From Pavlovales sp. CCMP2436 (taxonomy: Eukaryota; Haptophyta; Pavlovophyceae; Pavlovales), in the NCBI GenBank assembly GCA_026770615.1, contig MU631321.1, positions 231,572-262,922 of the forward strand: a stretch of 31,351 nucleotides of DNA, written 5' to 3'. Shown piece after piece: positions 16,792-26,700 of this stretch. Both the position numbers and the translations under genes were made by a program. Within the stretch, counting starts at the first letter, position 1. Each line of letters opens with the position of its first letter. The notes under the pieces were generated by a model. That model did no database searches, was not told the DNA's origin, and worked only from the letters and a program-made list of their open reading frames with translations.

Positions 16792-18752
16792 ACACATATA
16801 CAGGACAACGTACTCGTCTCCGCCGAGCGCCGAGGGATCATCGCCGACTTTGGCGTCTCGCGTCTGCTCTCGGACGAGCCGCGCACGACGGCCGAGGAGG
16901 ACCAGAACGATGTGCTCACCTCCGGCTCGCCGGGTACGCCGATGTTCTGCGCACCCGAGGTGTGGGGCGACTCCAAGTACTACGGCAAGACGGCCGACGT
17001 GTGGAGCCTCGGGGTCACGCTCTACGTGCTGCTGCTCGGGCAGGTGCCGTACATCGCGCCGACGCACGAGGAGCTGACCGCGGCCGTGTGCGCGCCCGAG
17101 CCCGTGCCGCTGCCCACCGCGCTGCCCGAGGACGCGCAGCTGCACGACCTACTGGGGCGCATGCTCGAAAAGGTATTGCTTTAAACCCTGTTGTTGTTTT
17201 ATATAAATATAAATATAAATATATATGTACATATATATTTATATATAAGGACCCGCGCCGCCGGATAGCGCTGGCAGACGTGGCGACGCACCCGTGGCTC
17301 GAGGCGGCCACACCGCGCGGCGTCTCGCTGCGCAGGCGCTACTCGCGCATCACCGTCAATGACGAAGAGATCCGCGCCGCCGTCACCATCGCGGGACACG
17401 CTGACTCGTTCGCGCGCGACTCGGCCGGCCGCATCGTGAAGCACACGCGCGCCGCCGAGCGCGACTGCTACGAGGCGATCACGCGGCTCGACTCGGCGCT
17501 GTGCGCCTTCGTGCCGCCCTACCACGGCGAGCTGGGCAACTCGAAGGCCGTCTCCGCCCTCTACCTCGCGCCCACCTCCGAGCAGGGCTCTCGCTTCTCC
17601 CGCACCTCCTCCGTCGGCGGCGGCTCCTCGGTGGGCGGCTCCTCGCCGCCGGCCGCGCGCGCGGGCGTGGGTGGGCTCTCGCTGCCCACCTCCGCGCGGC
17701 TGCAGCGCCCCTTGCTTGGCGCGGGCCCCGGCCGGGAGGGCGAGCAGGAGGCGGAGGGTGCGGGCGTCGGTCACGAGGCGAGCAGCCCGCTCGTGACGGC
17801 GCGCACTGACGGGCGCGACGTGTGCGTAGTGCTGGACGACGTGACGGTGGACATGGCCGAGCCCTGCCTGATGGACGTCAAGATGGGCACGCGCACCTTC
17901 ACCGAGGTGCGCCGCCTGCGCCCCCCCGTGCTCTCCCTCCCCTCCACCGTGTGCTCTCTCCCTCCCCTCTCCCGTGTGCTCTCTCCCTCCCCCCCCACCT
18001 CGTGCCCCCCCCTCCCCCGTGTGCTCTCTCCCTCCCTTTCCCCGTGTGCTCTCCCCTTCCCCCCCCCCGTGTGCTCCCTTTCTTCCCCCCCCCCGTGCCC
18101 CCCCCCCCCCCAGTCGGACATCAGCGACACGACGGCGCGGCCCGACCTGCTCGCGAAGATGCTCTCGATCGACAAGGGCGCGGCGCTGCCCGACGAGCTC
18201 GAGTTGGGCTGCATCACCAAGCTGCGCTACCTCAAGTTCCGCGAGTCGCTCACCACCACGCAGACGCTCGGCTTCCGCGTCGACGCGATGAAGATCGGCA
18301 CCGACCCCAACCTCAACGACACGCCGCTCAACTTCCGCCGCGGCCCGCGCGAGCCCGCCGCCGTGCTGCGCGAGCTGACGCGCTTCGTCGGCGCCGAGCG
18401 CGCGCTGGCGGCCGCATTCGCCGCCAAGCTGCGCGCGCTGCGCACGGCGCTCGAGGCGGACGAGCACTTCTTCCCCACGCACTCGCTGATCCGCTCGTCG
18501 CTGCTTTTCACGTACGACCTGCACGCCACGCGCGGGCCGGACGGCGAGGAGTCGAGCGGGAGCGAGCTGCTGTGCAAGGTGGGCGTGCACATGATCGACT
18601 TCTCCTCGAGCCAGCGCGAGCGGATGGCCGAGCGCGTGACGCACCGCGAGGCGTGGAGCCCGGGCAACGGCGAGGACGGCTACCTGCTCGGCGTGGACAA
18701 CCTGATCCGCATGTTCGACAAGGTGCACAAAAGCGAGGTGGCCTGGGACTGA
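15945..18752 (+). CDS. Fusion of a CaMKK-type protein kinase and an IP3-kinase-like inositol polyphosphate kinase
   Basis: Inferred exons are 15945-16043, 16191-16532, 16804-17172, 17250-17906 and 18114-18752 (TGA), giving 701 aa. All introns are GT-AG and phase 0. Residues 1 to about 287 are a Ser/Thr kinase: IGRGSYAKV (G-loop), AMK33 (ATP Lys), [28 protein letters not shown] (catalytic Asp144; Phe replaces the usual Arg), ADFGVS (162-164), [19 protein letters not shown]. The layout and the following ITVNDEEI match calcium/calmodulin kinase kinases. From about 315 an inositol polyphosphate kinase domain begins: [22 protein letters not shown]. It continues with [13 protein letters not shown] (the PxxxDxKxG site, 475-483), TLGFR (540-544), SSLL (616-619), MIDF (649-652) and [11 protein letters not shown] Ser/Gly/Pro-rich insert of about 75 residues (370-450) splits its N-lobe. 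Exon 4 alone encodes the end of the protein kinase and the start of the lipid-type kinase, so these are not two genes. Expected activities are phosphorylation of AMPK/CaMK-like targets and of inositol trisphosphate or related polyphosphates; both are inferred. Confidence 0.88.
16533..16803 (+). repeat. Kinase-gene intron 2 made of (GT)n and (AT)n microsatellites
   Basis: It begins with the donor GTGCGTGTGT and about 120 bp of GT/GC repeat, then a unique 90-bp middle, then (AT)n at 16755-16788, and ends ATATACAG. It splits the catalytic loop between HFDLKP and DN. Confidence 0.85.
17907..18113 (+). repeat. C-rich minisatellite intron of the kinase gene
   Basis: 207 nt, almost purely pyrimidine apart from repeated GTGTGCTCTC words (six or more copies, roughly 25-30 bp apart), ending in a long C run and CAG. 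Its length is a multiple of three and it has no stop in frame. Confidence 0.85.
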
Positions 18753-19384
18753 GGCGGCTGCAGGGGGCGCGCACGAGTCGGAGTCGCGGCAGGCAGGCAG
18801 GCTGTCCTGAGCAGCCAGGCGACGGACGCCGAGGAACTGCGGGCACGTCGGGACTGCAACCACAGCACCCGCAGCACGCCAAGCGCTCGGCGGCTCGCCA
18901 GCCTGAAGGGCGCCCGCCATTCCAAGTCAGTCCGCACAGCCGCAACCGCACCGATCCCTGGTCCGCATAAACTCCTCTGTTAGTTAGATATGGCTTAATT
19001 CCAAAATATATGTCTTAGTTCTAATTCTGTCTTAATTAAAATTCTTGGAGATTACACGGCAGGCACGCGCCATATCTCGGAATATGTTACATATATTAAA
19101 TGGCAGATGAAGACGCATATTCAATATTATTTGTTTTGGTATTAAAATTTATCGTGACATTGACAGCAAAGCTACTTGTAGTATTTAATTTTAAGAACTT
19201 TAAACACGTTTAGTCAGTAAATTAGTTAGTGAACTTACGCGTGTGCATGGCAATCATGAATAATTAAATTATTGTTCCGACAATCTCATATATGTATATT
19301 TCCGGCCTAAACTCACTAATAAAGTTTTATTCGATGCAAGAAAGTTAATAAATAATAATAGCCATGAACCGGCGAGGCTAACAC
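18753..19384. other. Intergenic region between convergent 3' ends
   Basis: 18753-18970 is still GC-rich and probably 3' UTR of the kinase gene. 18970-19380 is strongly AT-rich with AATAAA-like words (for example around 19318 and 19350). No gene seen. Confidence 0.5.
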
Positions 19385-20467
19385 CTAACACCTGGCTGCC
19401 ACCCAGCGCAGTACTTCGAGCTGCTGTCCCTCGACGAGCGCTGGCCCTCGCTTACCCACGCCCCACTGCCACTGTTGGAAGGCTGGCGAGCGGGCCCACC
19501 GGAGCGTGGCTAAATTTCCGCCGGCGGCGGCGGCGAGGCACACTCGGTAATCAACCGGGCAGCCATGCGCGATCGCCCACACGAGCGTCTCGAGGTGGCC
19601 GCCTTGAGCCGCGGCGACACAGACGCCACAGTCCCACGGGCAGCCGTTTCCACGCGCCCAGCGCAGGAGGGTCAAATGCCCACCGCGAGCCGCAGCTGCG
19701 CAGGTGCTCTGCCCCCACGGATGGCCGTTGCTGCGCAGCCATGTGAGCACGGCCAAGTGGCCACGGCCAGCTGCCGCCTCGGCCACTGCCGGACCAACCG
19801 CGCACCCGTTCTCGGCTGCATAGCGCAGGATTTCAAGCTGGTTCTCGTGCGCAGCAGCCACGCAGGTGCCCACTTTCCACGCGTACCTGTGCGTCCGCGC
19901 CCAGACGAGAACCTCTCGGTGGCCCCCGCGCGCCGCAGCCTCACAGATGGCCCCCGCGTCGCCGCGCGCCTGCCCATCGATCGCTTGCAGCCAGCACAGC
20001 ACGTGCAGATGCCCGTTGCCCGCGGCGCGCACCGCCACGCGCGCGCTCCAGCCGCAGCCCGCCTCCCGTGCAAACTGCAAAACGGAAATGTGGCCGGCAT
20101 TAGCAGCAGCTTCGCTCGTGCTGCAGCTCCACGATAGACCGATCTCGCGCAGGTGGACGAGAGTGCCAACCGCGCCAGCGGAAGCGGCGAGCTCGCACAT
20201 GCGCTCGTCTGACAGTCGGAATCCCGGTTGGTCCCAAGCCCAGCGGGTGTGCGATACTGTGCGTAGCATGGACACGCGCAGCAGCTCGAACTTTGGGCGG
20301 GTCGAGTGATCACGGAAGGCCGTGCAGGTCGCCCTGAGGCACGGCTTGTCCTCATCGGCCACGTGGTAGCACACGCGGCGGAGCGCGTCCCCGCAGAGCG
20401 TGCGCAGGATCAGCGCCGGCTCTGCCATGCTCTCGTCGGCCTCAATCTCAACGTGTTCTGCCGCCAT
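19385..20467 (-). CDS. F-box-like / ankyrin-repeat protein
   Basis: 360 aa, intronless, stop TAG. The N-terminus (ALILRTLCGDALRRVCYHV, KPCLRATCTAFRDH) resembles an F-box-like helix set. The rest is about eight ankyrin-type repeats of the form NGCPWDCGVCVAAAQGGHLE, common in algal and giant-virus proteins. I chose the Met at 20467 because the further upstream frame (to 20680) is encoded by a dispersed repeat also found at 30577, so it is unlikely to be genuine coding sequence. A likely role is substrate recognition for a ubiquitin ligase, or protein scaffolding; this is inferred. It is head to head with the Sel1/MYND gene. Confidence 0.8.
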   Translation of the reverse strand: MAAEHVEIEADESMAEPALILRTLCGDALRRVCYHVADEDKPCLRATCTAFRDHSTRPKFELLRVSMLRTVSHTRWAWDQPGFRLSDERMCELAASAGAVGTLVHLREIGLSWSCSTSEAAANAGHISVLQFAREAGCGWSARVAVRAAGNGHLHVLCWLQAIDGQARGDAGAICEAAARGGHREVLVWARTHRYAWKVGTCVAAAHENQLEILRYAAENGCAVGPAVAEAAAGRGHLAVLTWLRSNGHPWGQSTCAAAARGGHLTLLRWARGNGCPWDCGVCVAAAQGGHLETLVWAIAHGCPVDYRVCLAAAAGGNLATLRWARSPAFQQWQWGVGKRGPALVEGQQLEVLRWVAARC

Positions 20468-20944
20468 CTCGACAGTTTCTACCTCCAAGGAATAGGAAAG
20501 CCTTACGGGTACAGCATAGCACGGTTCAAGCTTTACGGAGGTTTGTTTTGCCTGTATGTCTAGTTGTAATTCCACGTAGGATCGCGACAGCGCGATGCGA
20601 CGACGAGCACGGTTCGTGACGGAGTGATGACGCGGGGAGTAAGATAGCACATGAGCCGACCGATGCGCTGATCCTCCCATGTCATGCCCGTACGCCTTCG
20701 GGCTGCAAGTCGGGGGACATTAAAAAACCCAACGAAACCCGGGGGCCGCTACTCGCGCTTTTCAAAACCGGCGCGCGGCAGCCATCTCCGCCCCCGCCTC
20801 GACAGCCCTTGCTCGCAGCTCACACCCGGGCCGCTCGCCTCGCGCAGCCGATCCCTCCCGCTCGCTGCTTGGGACTTCTCAGCGCGCCTCGCCTCGAGCA
20901 CCTCGGGCCGAGTGCCTCCGCGCCTCGTCGCTGCTAGGAGCGAT
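20468..20944. promoter_or_regulatory. Divergent promoter region of the ankyrin and Sel1/MYND genes
   Basis: 477 bp between the two starts, partly occupied by the dispersed repeat at 20621-20723. The Met frames that read out of this repeat on both strands (20680 minus, 20684 plus) are judged not to be genuine starts. Confidence 0.4.
20621..20723 (+). repeat. Dispersed repeat, copy 1
   Basis: About 103 bp, roughly 90% identical by eye to 30577-30679. Both include GGGGAGTAAGATAGCACATG and CTCCCATGTCATGCCC. The right end (CGCCTTCGGGCTGCAAGTC...) is shared with a shorter copy at 28034-28073. Confidence 0.85.
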
Positions 20945-22252
20945 ATGGCAGACGTGACCGAGCTCCGCCGACAGGCCAACCAGGGCGACGCGGAAGCGAA
21001 GCACACCCTCGGGCGGTGCCACTATCTCGGGCGAGACGTGCCGCAAGACTACGCTAGGGCAGCTACCCTCTTCCGCAGCGCCGCCGACCAGGGCCACTTG
21101 GACGCGCAGTGCAGCCTCGGGCTACTCTACCGCGAAGGTACGGGCGTGCTGCAGGACGATCGCGAGGCTGCTCGGCTCTTCCGCCGTGCGGCCAACAAGG
21201 GTCACGCGGGCGCACAGAACGCTCTCGCGGATTGCTATTCATTCTGTAAGTGGATGCCTCAAGACGATGACGAGGCCGCTCGCCTCTACCGCCGCGCGGC
21301 CTAGCAGGGCAACCCATTGGGGCAGCACAATTACGGTCGGTGCCTCGAGCAAGGAATGGGCGTGCCACAGGACTCTCGCGAAGCTGCTCGCTTCTACGGC
21401 CTGGCCGCCGAGCAGGGGACCCCGATGGGGAAATATGGCCTCGGCCAATGCTACGCGCACGGAATTGGCGTGCGGCAGGACGATCGTGAGGCTGCTCGCC
21501 TCTTCGGCCTGGCAGCCGAGCATGGTCTCGCTATTGCACAATTCGACTTAGCGGTGTTCTGTGAAGATGGTATGGGCGGGTTGCCGCAGGATGTCGGTGA
21601 GGCTACTCGCCTCTACCGCCTCGCAGTCGAGACGGGCCACGCTGGAGCACAGTTCAACCTCGCACATATCTACAGAGAAGGTACGGGTGTGCCGCAGGAC
21701 ATTGGGGAGGCTGCTCGCTATTACCGCCTCGCAGCCGAGCAGGGTGACGCTGATGCGCAGTTTGCCGTCGGGCAGTGCTGCGAACTTGGCTTGGGCTTGC
21801 CGCAGAATATTGGCGAGGCTACTCGCTATTACCGCCTCGCAGCCGGGCAGGGTAACGTGCTAGCCCAGCTCAACCTGGGCAAGCTCCTCCTCCAGGAGGC
21901 GGCTGCGGAAAGGGCGCTGCCTGCCGCGCCGGGAGAGGCCGCTCGATTCCTCGCGCAGGCGGCGCAGTAGGCGGGAGACGAGGAGAGCCGTCTCAAGGCG
22001 CTCGCTGCGCTCAGCAAGTACGCGTACGAGCCCGACGTCGTCAAGGCGTGCTGTGTCGGCTGCGGCAAGACGCGGAAGCTCAAATCGTGCTCCAAGTGCC
22101 TCACCGCCAAGTTCTGTGGCGCTGAGTGCGTCTGGCGCATGTGGCCCGTGCACAAGCAGAGCTGCAAGACCTTCGCCGCGACGCGGGAGGAGGTTGCGGC
22201 GGTCGCGGACGGTGGCGCGGACGAGCACGGCGCGGCGCTGGGTGCCGAGTAG
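20945..22252 (+). pseudogene. Sel1-repeat and MYND zinc-finger gene with two in-frame UAG codons
   Basis: One frame runs from ATG 20945 to TAG 22250-22252 (435 positions) apart from TAG at 21302-21304 and 21968-21970. It encodes nine Sel1-like repeats of about 36 residues (consensus ..LG..Y..G.GVPQD..EAARLYRLAAEQG). A MYND finger follows (CVGCGKTRKLKSCSKC, FCGAEC, HKQSC). The first TAG stands where sibling repeats have Glu (AAEQG), one base from GAG. The second is between the last repeat and MYND. Sel1 repeats scaffold protein complexes and MYND binds proline-rich peptides. With no other damage, options are a very young pseudogene, readthrough, or sequence error. TAG ends other genes here, so recoding of the whole genome is unlikely. 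Confidence 0.75.
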
Positions 22253-22496
22253 CAAGCCTGCTCGCTTCAGCCGGGCGCCCAGCCGACAGCGGAGGTTCGT
22301 GAGCGTGATTATTAACTTGCGGTGTTCATTCTGCGCGCCTCGCCGCCCTCCGCAGTTACCTCGGCCGTTTCCGTTGGCTGTAACGGCTGGGGCGTAACGG
22401 TGGGCAGCAACTCTATTTAATGTTGTGAAGGTCATGCTTAATATTATTAATAAATTATTATTATTATTATTATTATTTCATCATGAATATTATTAA
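22253..22496. other. 3' flank of the Sel1/MYND gene
   Basis: GC-rich then AT-rich, with an (ATT)n microsatellite at about 22441-22477 leading to the TTAA at 22493-22496. No gene. Confidence 0.5.
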
Positions 22497-23241
22497 GGGT
22501 CGAAATTCGAATTAGTGGCGCGATTCTGCACTGGGGAGGGGGTAAAGTGGTGGCCTGGACGAAGAAGTAGACATTTGGGTCGAAATCCGAATTAGTGGCG
22601 ACCCATTCACGAATCCGCGACTAACTTTTGTGCGCCACTTCGGGAACCATGACTTTCTTTTCGCTTCCGAACGCTGAGAATCGGAAATGTTAGTTACCTT
22701 TAGTATGTTCTCGACCCCAGAGGCACACGAGAGCCACACGAAGTGGGCTCCGACCGTCGAAGAGGGCTCTATTCGACAACAGCTATCGACACTTAGCGCG
22801 CAGGGGCGAACGATGTCTACTTCTTCGACCCGGCCACCGCTTTTCCCCCTCCCCAGTGCGGAATCGCGCCACTAATTCGGATGTCGATCCCATTGGTCAC
22901 CCCTGCGCGCTAAGTATCGATAGCTGATGTCAAATAGAACCCTCCTCGACGGTCGGAGCCCACCTCGTGTGCCTTTTAGGTGCCTCTAGGGTCGACAACA
23001 TACTTACTGTAACTAACATTTCCGATTCTCAGCGTTCGGCAGCGAAAAGAAAGTCATGGTTCCCGAAGTGGTACCAAAGAGTTAGTTGCAGATATGTATA
23101 TGGGGCGCCGCCCATTCACGAATCTGCAACTATTGAACTAACTTTTTGGTACCTCCCCTTCTTCGTGCGTTGCTCCAAAGGATTTTTGCCGGACTTTTTT
23201 GAATTTCCCCCCTAACTGGCCATTAATTCGGATTTCGACCC
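22497..23241. mobile_element. TTAA-flanked nested fold-back element (non-autonomous DNA transposon)
   Basis: The outer 23-bp inverted termini begin GGGTCGAAAT and match at 21 of 23 positions (22497-22519 and 23219-23241), each flanked by TTAA. Two further copies of the terminus lie inside (22577-22599 direct, 22868-22891 inverted). Long inverted arms pair 22518-22574 with about 22810-22870, and 22631-22810 with about 22898-23075. A further palindrome spans about 23071-23152 (GGTACC ends). There is no transposase. TTAA duplication is typical of piggyBac-type elements, but the termini are not the classical ones, so family is uncertain. Short mirrored ORFs inside are by-products of the arms. Confidence 0.8.
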
Positions 23242-23245
23242 TTAA

Positions 23246-23726
23246 TATTACCATTGTACAAATTTTAATACTGAAAATAAGCGCTAAACTAGTTAAATAT
23301 TGCTCTATAAATAAAGCACCACCCAATATATGGTTAGTGATTTGATCAAAATCAAGCCGACTAATACTGATCTCGCTAGCCTTCAGAAAATTGAAATAAT
23401 TGAAATATATCCAATCGGCCATTAATTGACAATGTCGTTGTCATTTTGGAATAAGGGGTAACTAACTTAAGTGAGTAGAAAATCGAAGTTAATACTAATA
23501 ATTGGCTCAGCAATGTGCGGTATGAGACTCGGAGCGCGTTCACTCACAGACAAGATCGTGCAGATAACTTGACACAGAGAAGAGCTGTGAGATTGTGCTG
23601 AACTCTCCAATTGAGATTAGACGTACAGTTTTTGTTGTTAAGACTGCATATTGTGGAAGTATGTTGAGCGCGCTAGCTAGCTAGTAGTTCTATAGCGGTC
23701 TCAGAGCGACAGGGGTTGGTAGTACA
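23246..23726. other. AT-rich intergenic region
   Basis: This holds the 3' flank of the PH gene. No gene, RNA or clear repeat was recognised. Confidence 0.5.
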
Positions 23727-26700
23727 TCAGAGGGCGAAGAGGCGGTTCGCCTGGCGCACGAAGAAGTCCTCCTCCACTACGGCAGCCGCCGCCTTGGGCC
23801 GAGCGCGCGCCGGCGCCGGGGCCAAGTCTACGGGCGCGGGCCGCACCGCACTCATAGGCGGGGGCGCGCCGAAGCCGTTGCCGTAGCCGTCGCTGGCGTG
23901 CGCGGCGTACGCGCCCCCGCCGCAGTGCCCGCCGCCACCGCCGAGCGAGTGCCCCTCGCGCGCCCAGCCGCCGCCCGCGAAGAGGCTGCGCGGGTCGAGG
24001 TGAACGAGGAGGTTGCGCGGGTCCAGGTCGAGCCTGTCCTCCGCCGAGCCCGCCTTGCTGCCGAGGCGGGAGCCCGCGAAGCCGTCGCAGCCGCTCACGC
24101 CCGCGCGCGCCACTTCGCTACCGCCGACGCCCGCGCCAAGGTGGGGCGTGGTGGCCGCGACGGGCGGGGGCTGCGGCCGCCGCGCCTGCGCGCGCGCGCG
24201 CGCGCGGCCGGCGTCCTCGGCGCGCTGCACGCCCGCGCGCGCCTCGGCCAGCAGCGCCGCGACCTGCTGGCGCTGCGCGCCCCGCCCCCGCCCCCGGTCC
24301 TCGCCTCCGCCCGCGACCTCGCCGACCGGCGGCCCGGAGTCGGCGGGTCTGTCGAAGGGGAGCTCGGACGTCCACAGCCACTCGCCATCCTCCTCGAGGT
24401 ACCGCGCCGCGCGCTGCAGGTAGGCCGTGCGCGCGCGCTGCACCGCGGCGGTGGCGCGCAGCTCGGCGTTGGCGCAGGAGAGCGCGTCGCTCGCCGAGCC
24501 GTGGGGGGCGGCGCCGGCCGAGTGAGCGGAGAGGCCACTACCGTTGCCACCGTTACAGCTGCCGCCGCCGCCGCCGTTGCCACCGTGACAGCTACCACCG
24601 CCGCCGCTGCCGCTGCAGCTGCCGCCGCCGCTGCCGCCGCCGCTGCCGCCGCCGCTGCCGCCGCTGCTCAGACGCTCGGGCGGTGGTGTCGGTGCACGCG
24701 ACGCAGCGACGGCGGCGTCGGCGGGAACGCCGCCGCCGTTGGCAGGGGCACGCGAGGATGGGTAGGCAGGCAGAGGCGGGTGGCCGGGTGGCGCCTCATC
24801 GAGTAGCTGTACGGAACTTCGCCGCGTGGCGAAGAGTCCGGAAGCACCCGGACTGGCCGCGCCCCGCGCCGCCATCCTCGCGAGCTTCTGCAGCGGCCTG
24901 CGCGTCATACCACAAGTGGATGACCACAATGGTAGTCACAGCAATCAGAATGACCACACAATTATCAATAATAATCAGAGTGACAACAATCAGAATGACC
25001 ATACATAATAACACATGATAAATAATAAGAATGACAATGAATGGCAACAACAATAATAATGCTTAATAGCAATAAATAACAATCGTCAGAATAACATTAA
25101 CAACAACAACAACGACAAAAACAAAGCACCTGCCCAGGCGGCGCAGGCCAGCACCTCCGCCCCCCCTGCCCACCTGCCGGAGCCGCTGGGTGGAGAGGAT
25201 CACCAGGCGCGTGGCCTCCACCTGTTGTTGCGGTGGTTGTTAGTATTCGTGTTGTCGTTTGTTGGTGTTTGTCGACAACAAATAAGTATTATTTTGTGTA
25301 AGACTACTAATTCCTGGCCGGATTAAGTGATCCGGAATCAGCGGCCAAAGCCGCGCGAAAGCGATGAATTAAAAAACCAACGGCAACGCTATCGAAGGAG
25401 CCGGACATAAAGTCCGGCATTCCCGTCTAACCCACCCATAATTTCCCTTTAAGGGAGTCTGGAGCTAAAATAATCGGCCACTAAATTAGTTTTAAATTAG
25501 TGTTTGTATTCTTCTTGTGCTCGTTTATTTTTGTTTTCCTACCGTGTTGGCCTCTGATTCGCCCTCCGCGTCCGCCAGCGCCAAACCGAGCGACATCGCC
25601 TCCGCCCGCAGCCGCGAGAGTGCGCCCGGCCCCGTCGGCACCAAGATCTGCAGCGGCGCCTGCCACCCCTCGCCACCCGCACCCTGCTCCCCGACCAATC
25701 CAGCGGAGCCCGCCCCGCCCCAGCCGCTCGCGGCCCCCCCGGCGGCCTCTGAGCCGTGCTCGCTCCCCCCCGCGTCGGAGCCCGCCTTACTCGGCCCGCT
25801 GCGCGCGCTCCCGCCCACACTCGCCGCCCTCCGCGACGCTGCGCCCCCCCACAGCCCCCCCCGCCCCCCGCCGCACGCCGCCGCCGCCTCCGCCGCACCC
25901 GCTGCCTCCAGCGCCTCTTCGAAGCTCGCGTCGGCGCCAGCGGCTGCCTGGGCGAGCGCACCGAGCCAGCGGTCCAGGTCGGCCTGCATAGGAGTAGGCC
26001 GAGGAGTCGAATTGGTCATCTTAGACAGTATTGTAAGCGCCAACGAAGATTTTTTTTTTTTTTGAAAAATTGTAGCAAACACACACACACACACACACAC
26101 ACAAATTGCACCTGCGAGTGTGAGGCAAAGCGGTGCACGTCCGCACCCCCACCAGCCAGCCGTACCTACGATAAATATTATTATTAATATTATTATGATC
26201 ATGATCACGAGTATGATTATTGTTCTTTTTATTATGAATATTCTTGGTTTTGCATCCTCTTGACTGCTCCCCTGATTCTTACTGTTCTTATTGCTCTTCT
26301 TGCCGCACCATAAAAGAACTATAAAAGAACTATGAATTTACCTATAAAAAAATATAAAAAGAACTGTGATTCAAAAGCCGCACCGCCACTTCGAGCACAA
26401 AGCGCCCCCCCGCCACCTCCGCCGCGCCGACGCCACCGCGCACCTCCGTCGCCGGCACGCGGAGCACCGTGCACGCGCGCGGCTCGACGAGGAGGACGGC
26501 GAGCGGCGCGAGGGCCGCGTGCGACGCGAAGAGGAGCAGCCTGCCCGACGCCGTGAGCACCGCCCACCGCTGCGCGCCCGCGCGCGCGCCGCCGCCCGCG
26601 CGGCCCGCGAGGACCCCGGCGGTGGGCGCGACGCTGGCGCGCGCGCCAAAGCCGGTGGGCGCGTGGCCCTCGAGCCAGGCGTGCCACACGTACCCCTCAA

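Noticed and set aside
15945..18752. A single uninterrupted 935-codon kinase reading frame
   Set aside because: The frame runs through GT/AT microsatellite and poly-pyrimidine introns and skips the true DFG-containing exon, which is in another frame. The five-exon model restores all kinase motifs.
20468..20680. N-terminal extension of the ankyrin protein starting at 20680
   Set aside because: The first part is encoded by a dispersed repeat found again at 30577 with the same translation, so it is unlikely to be protein.
21246..21304. A perfect GTAAGT donor at 21246 and a TAG acceptor ending at 21304, so the first UAG of the Sel1 gene could be an intron end
   Set aside because: The intron would be 59 nt and would break the reading frame. 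It would also remove a well-conserved part of the third Sel1 repeat (MPQDDDEAARLYRRAA).
20945..22252. UAG reassigned to an amino acid in this genome
   Set aside because: Thioredoxin and the ankyrin gene end in TAG at natural C-termini, so TAG functions as stop in neighbouring genes.
22512..23215. Three short ORFs with similar proteins in the fold-back element
   Set aside because: Their similarity is the direct result of the inverted DNA arms; there is no sign of independent coding constraint.
26341..26384. Extension of the PH exon beyond 26384 (VRLLNHSSFYIFL)
   Set aside because: The GTGCGG donor at 26383 and the small exon at 26165-26112 rebuild the end of the PH domain far better.
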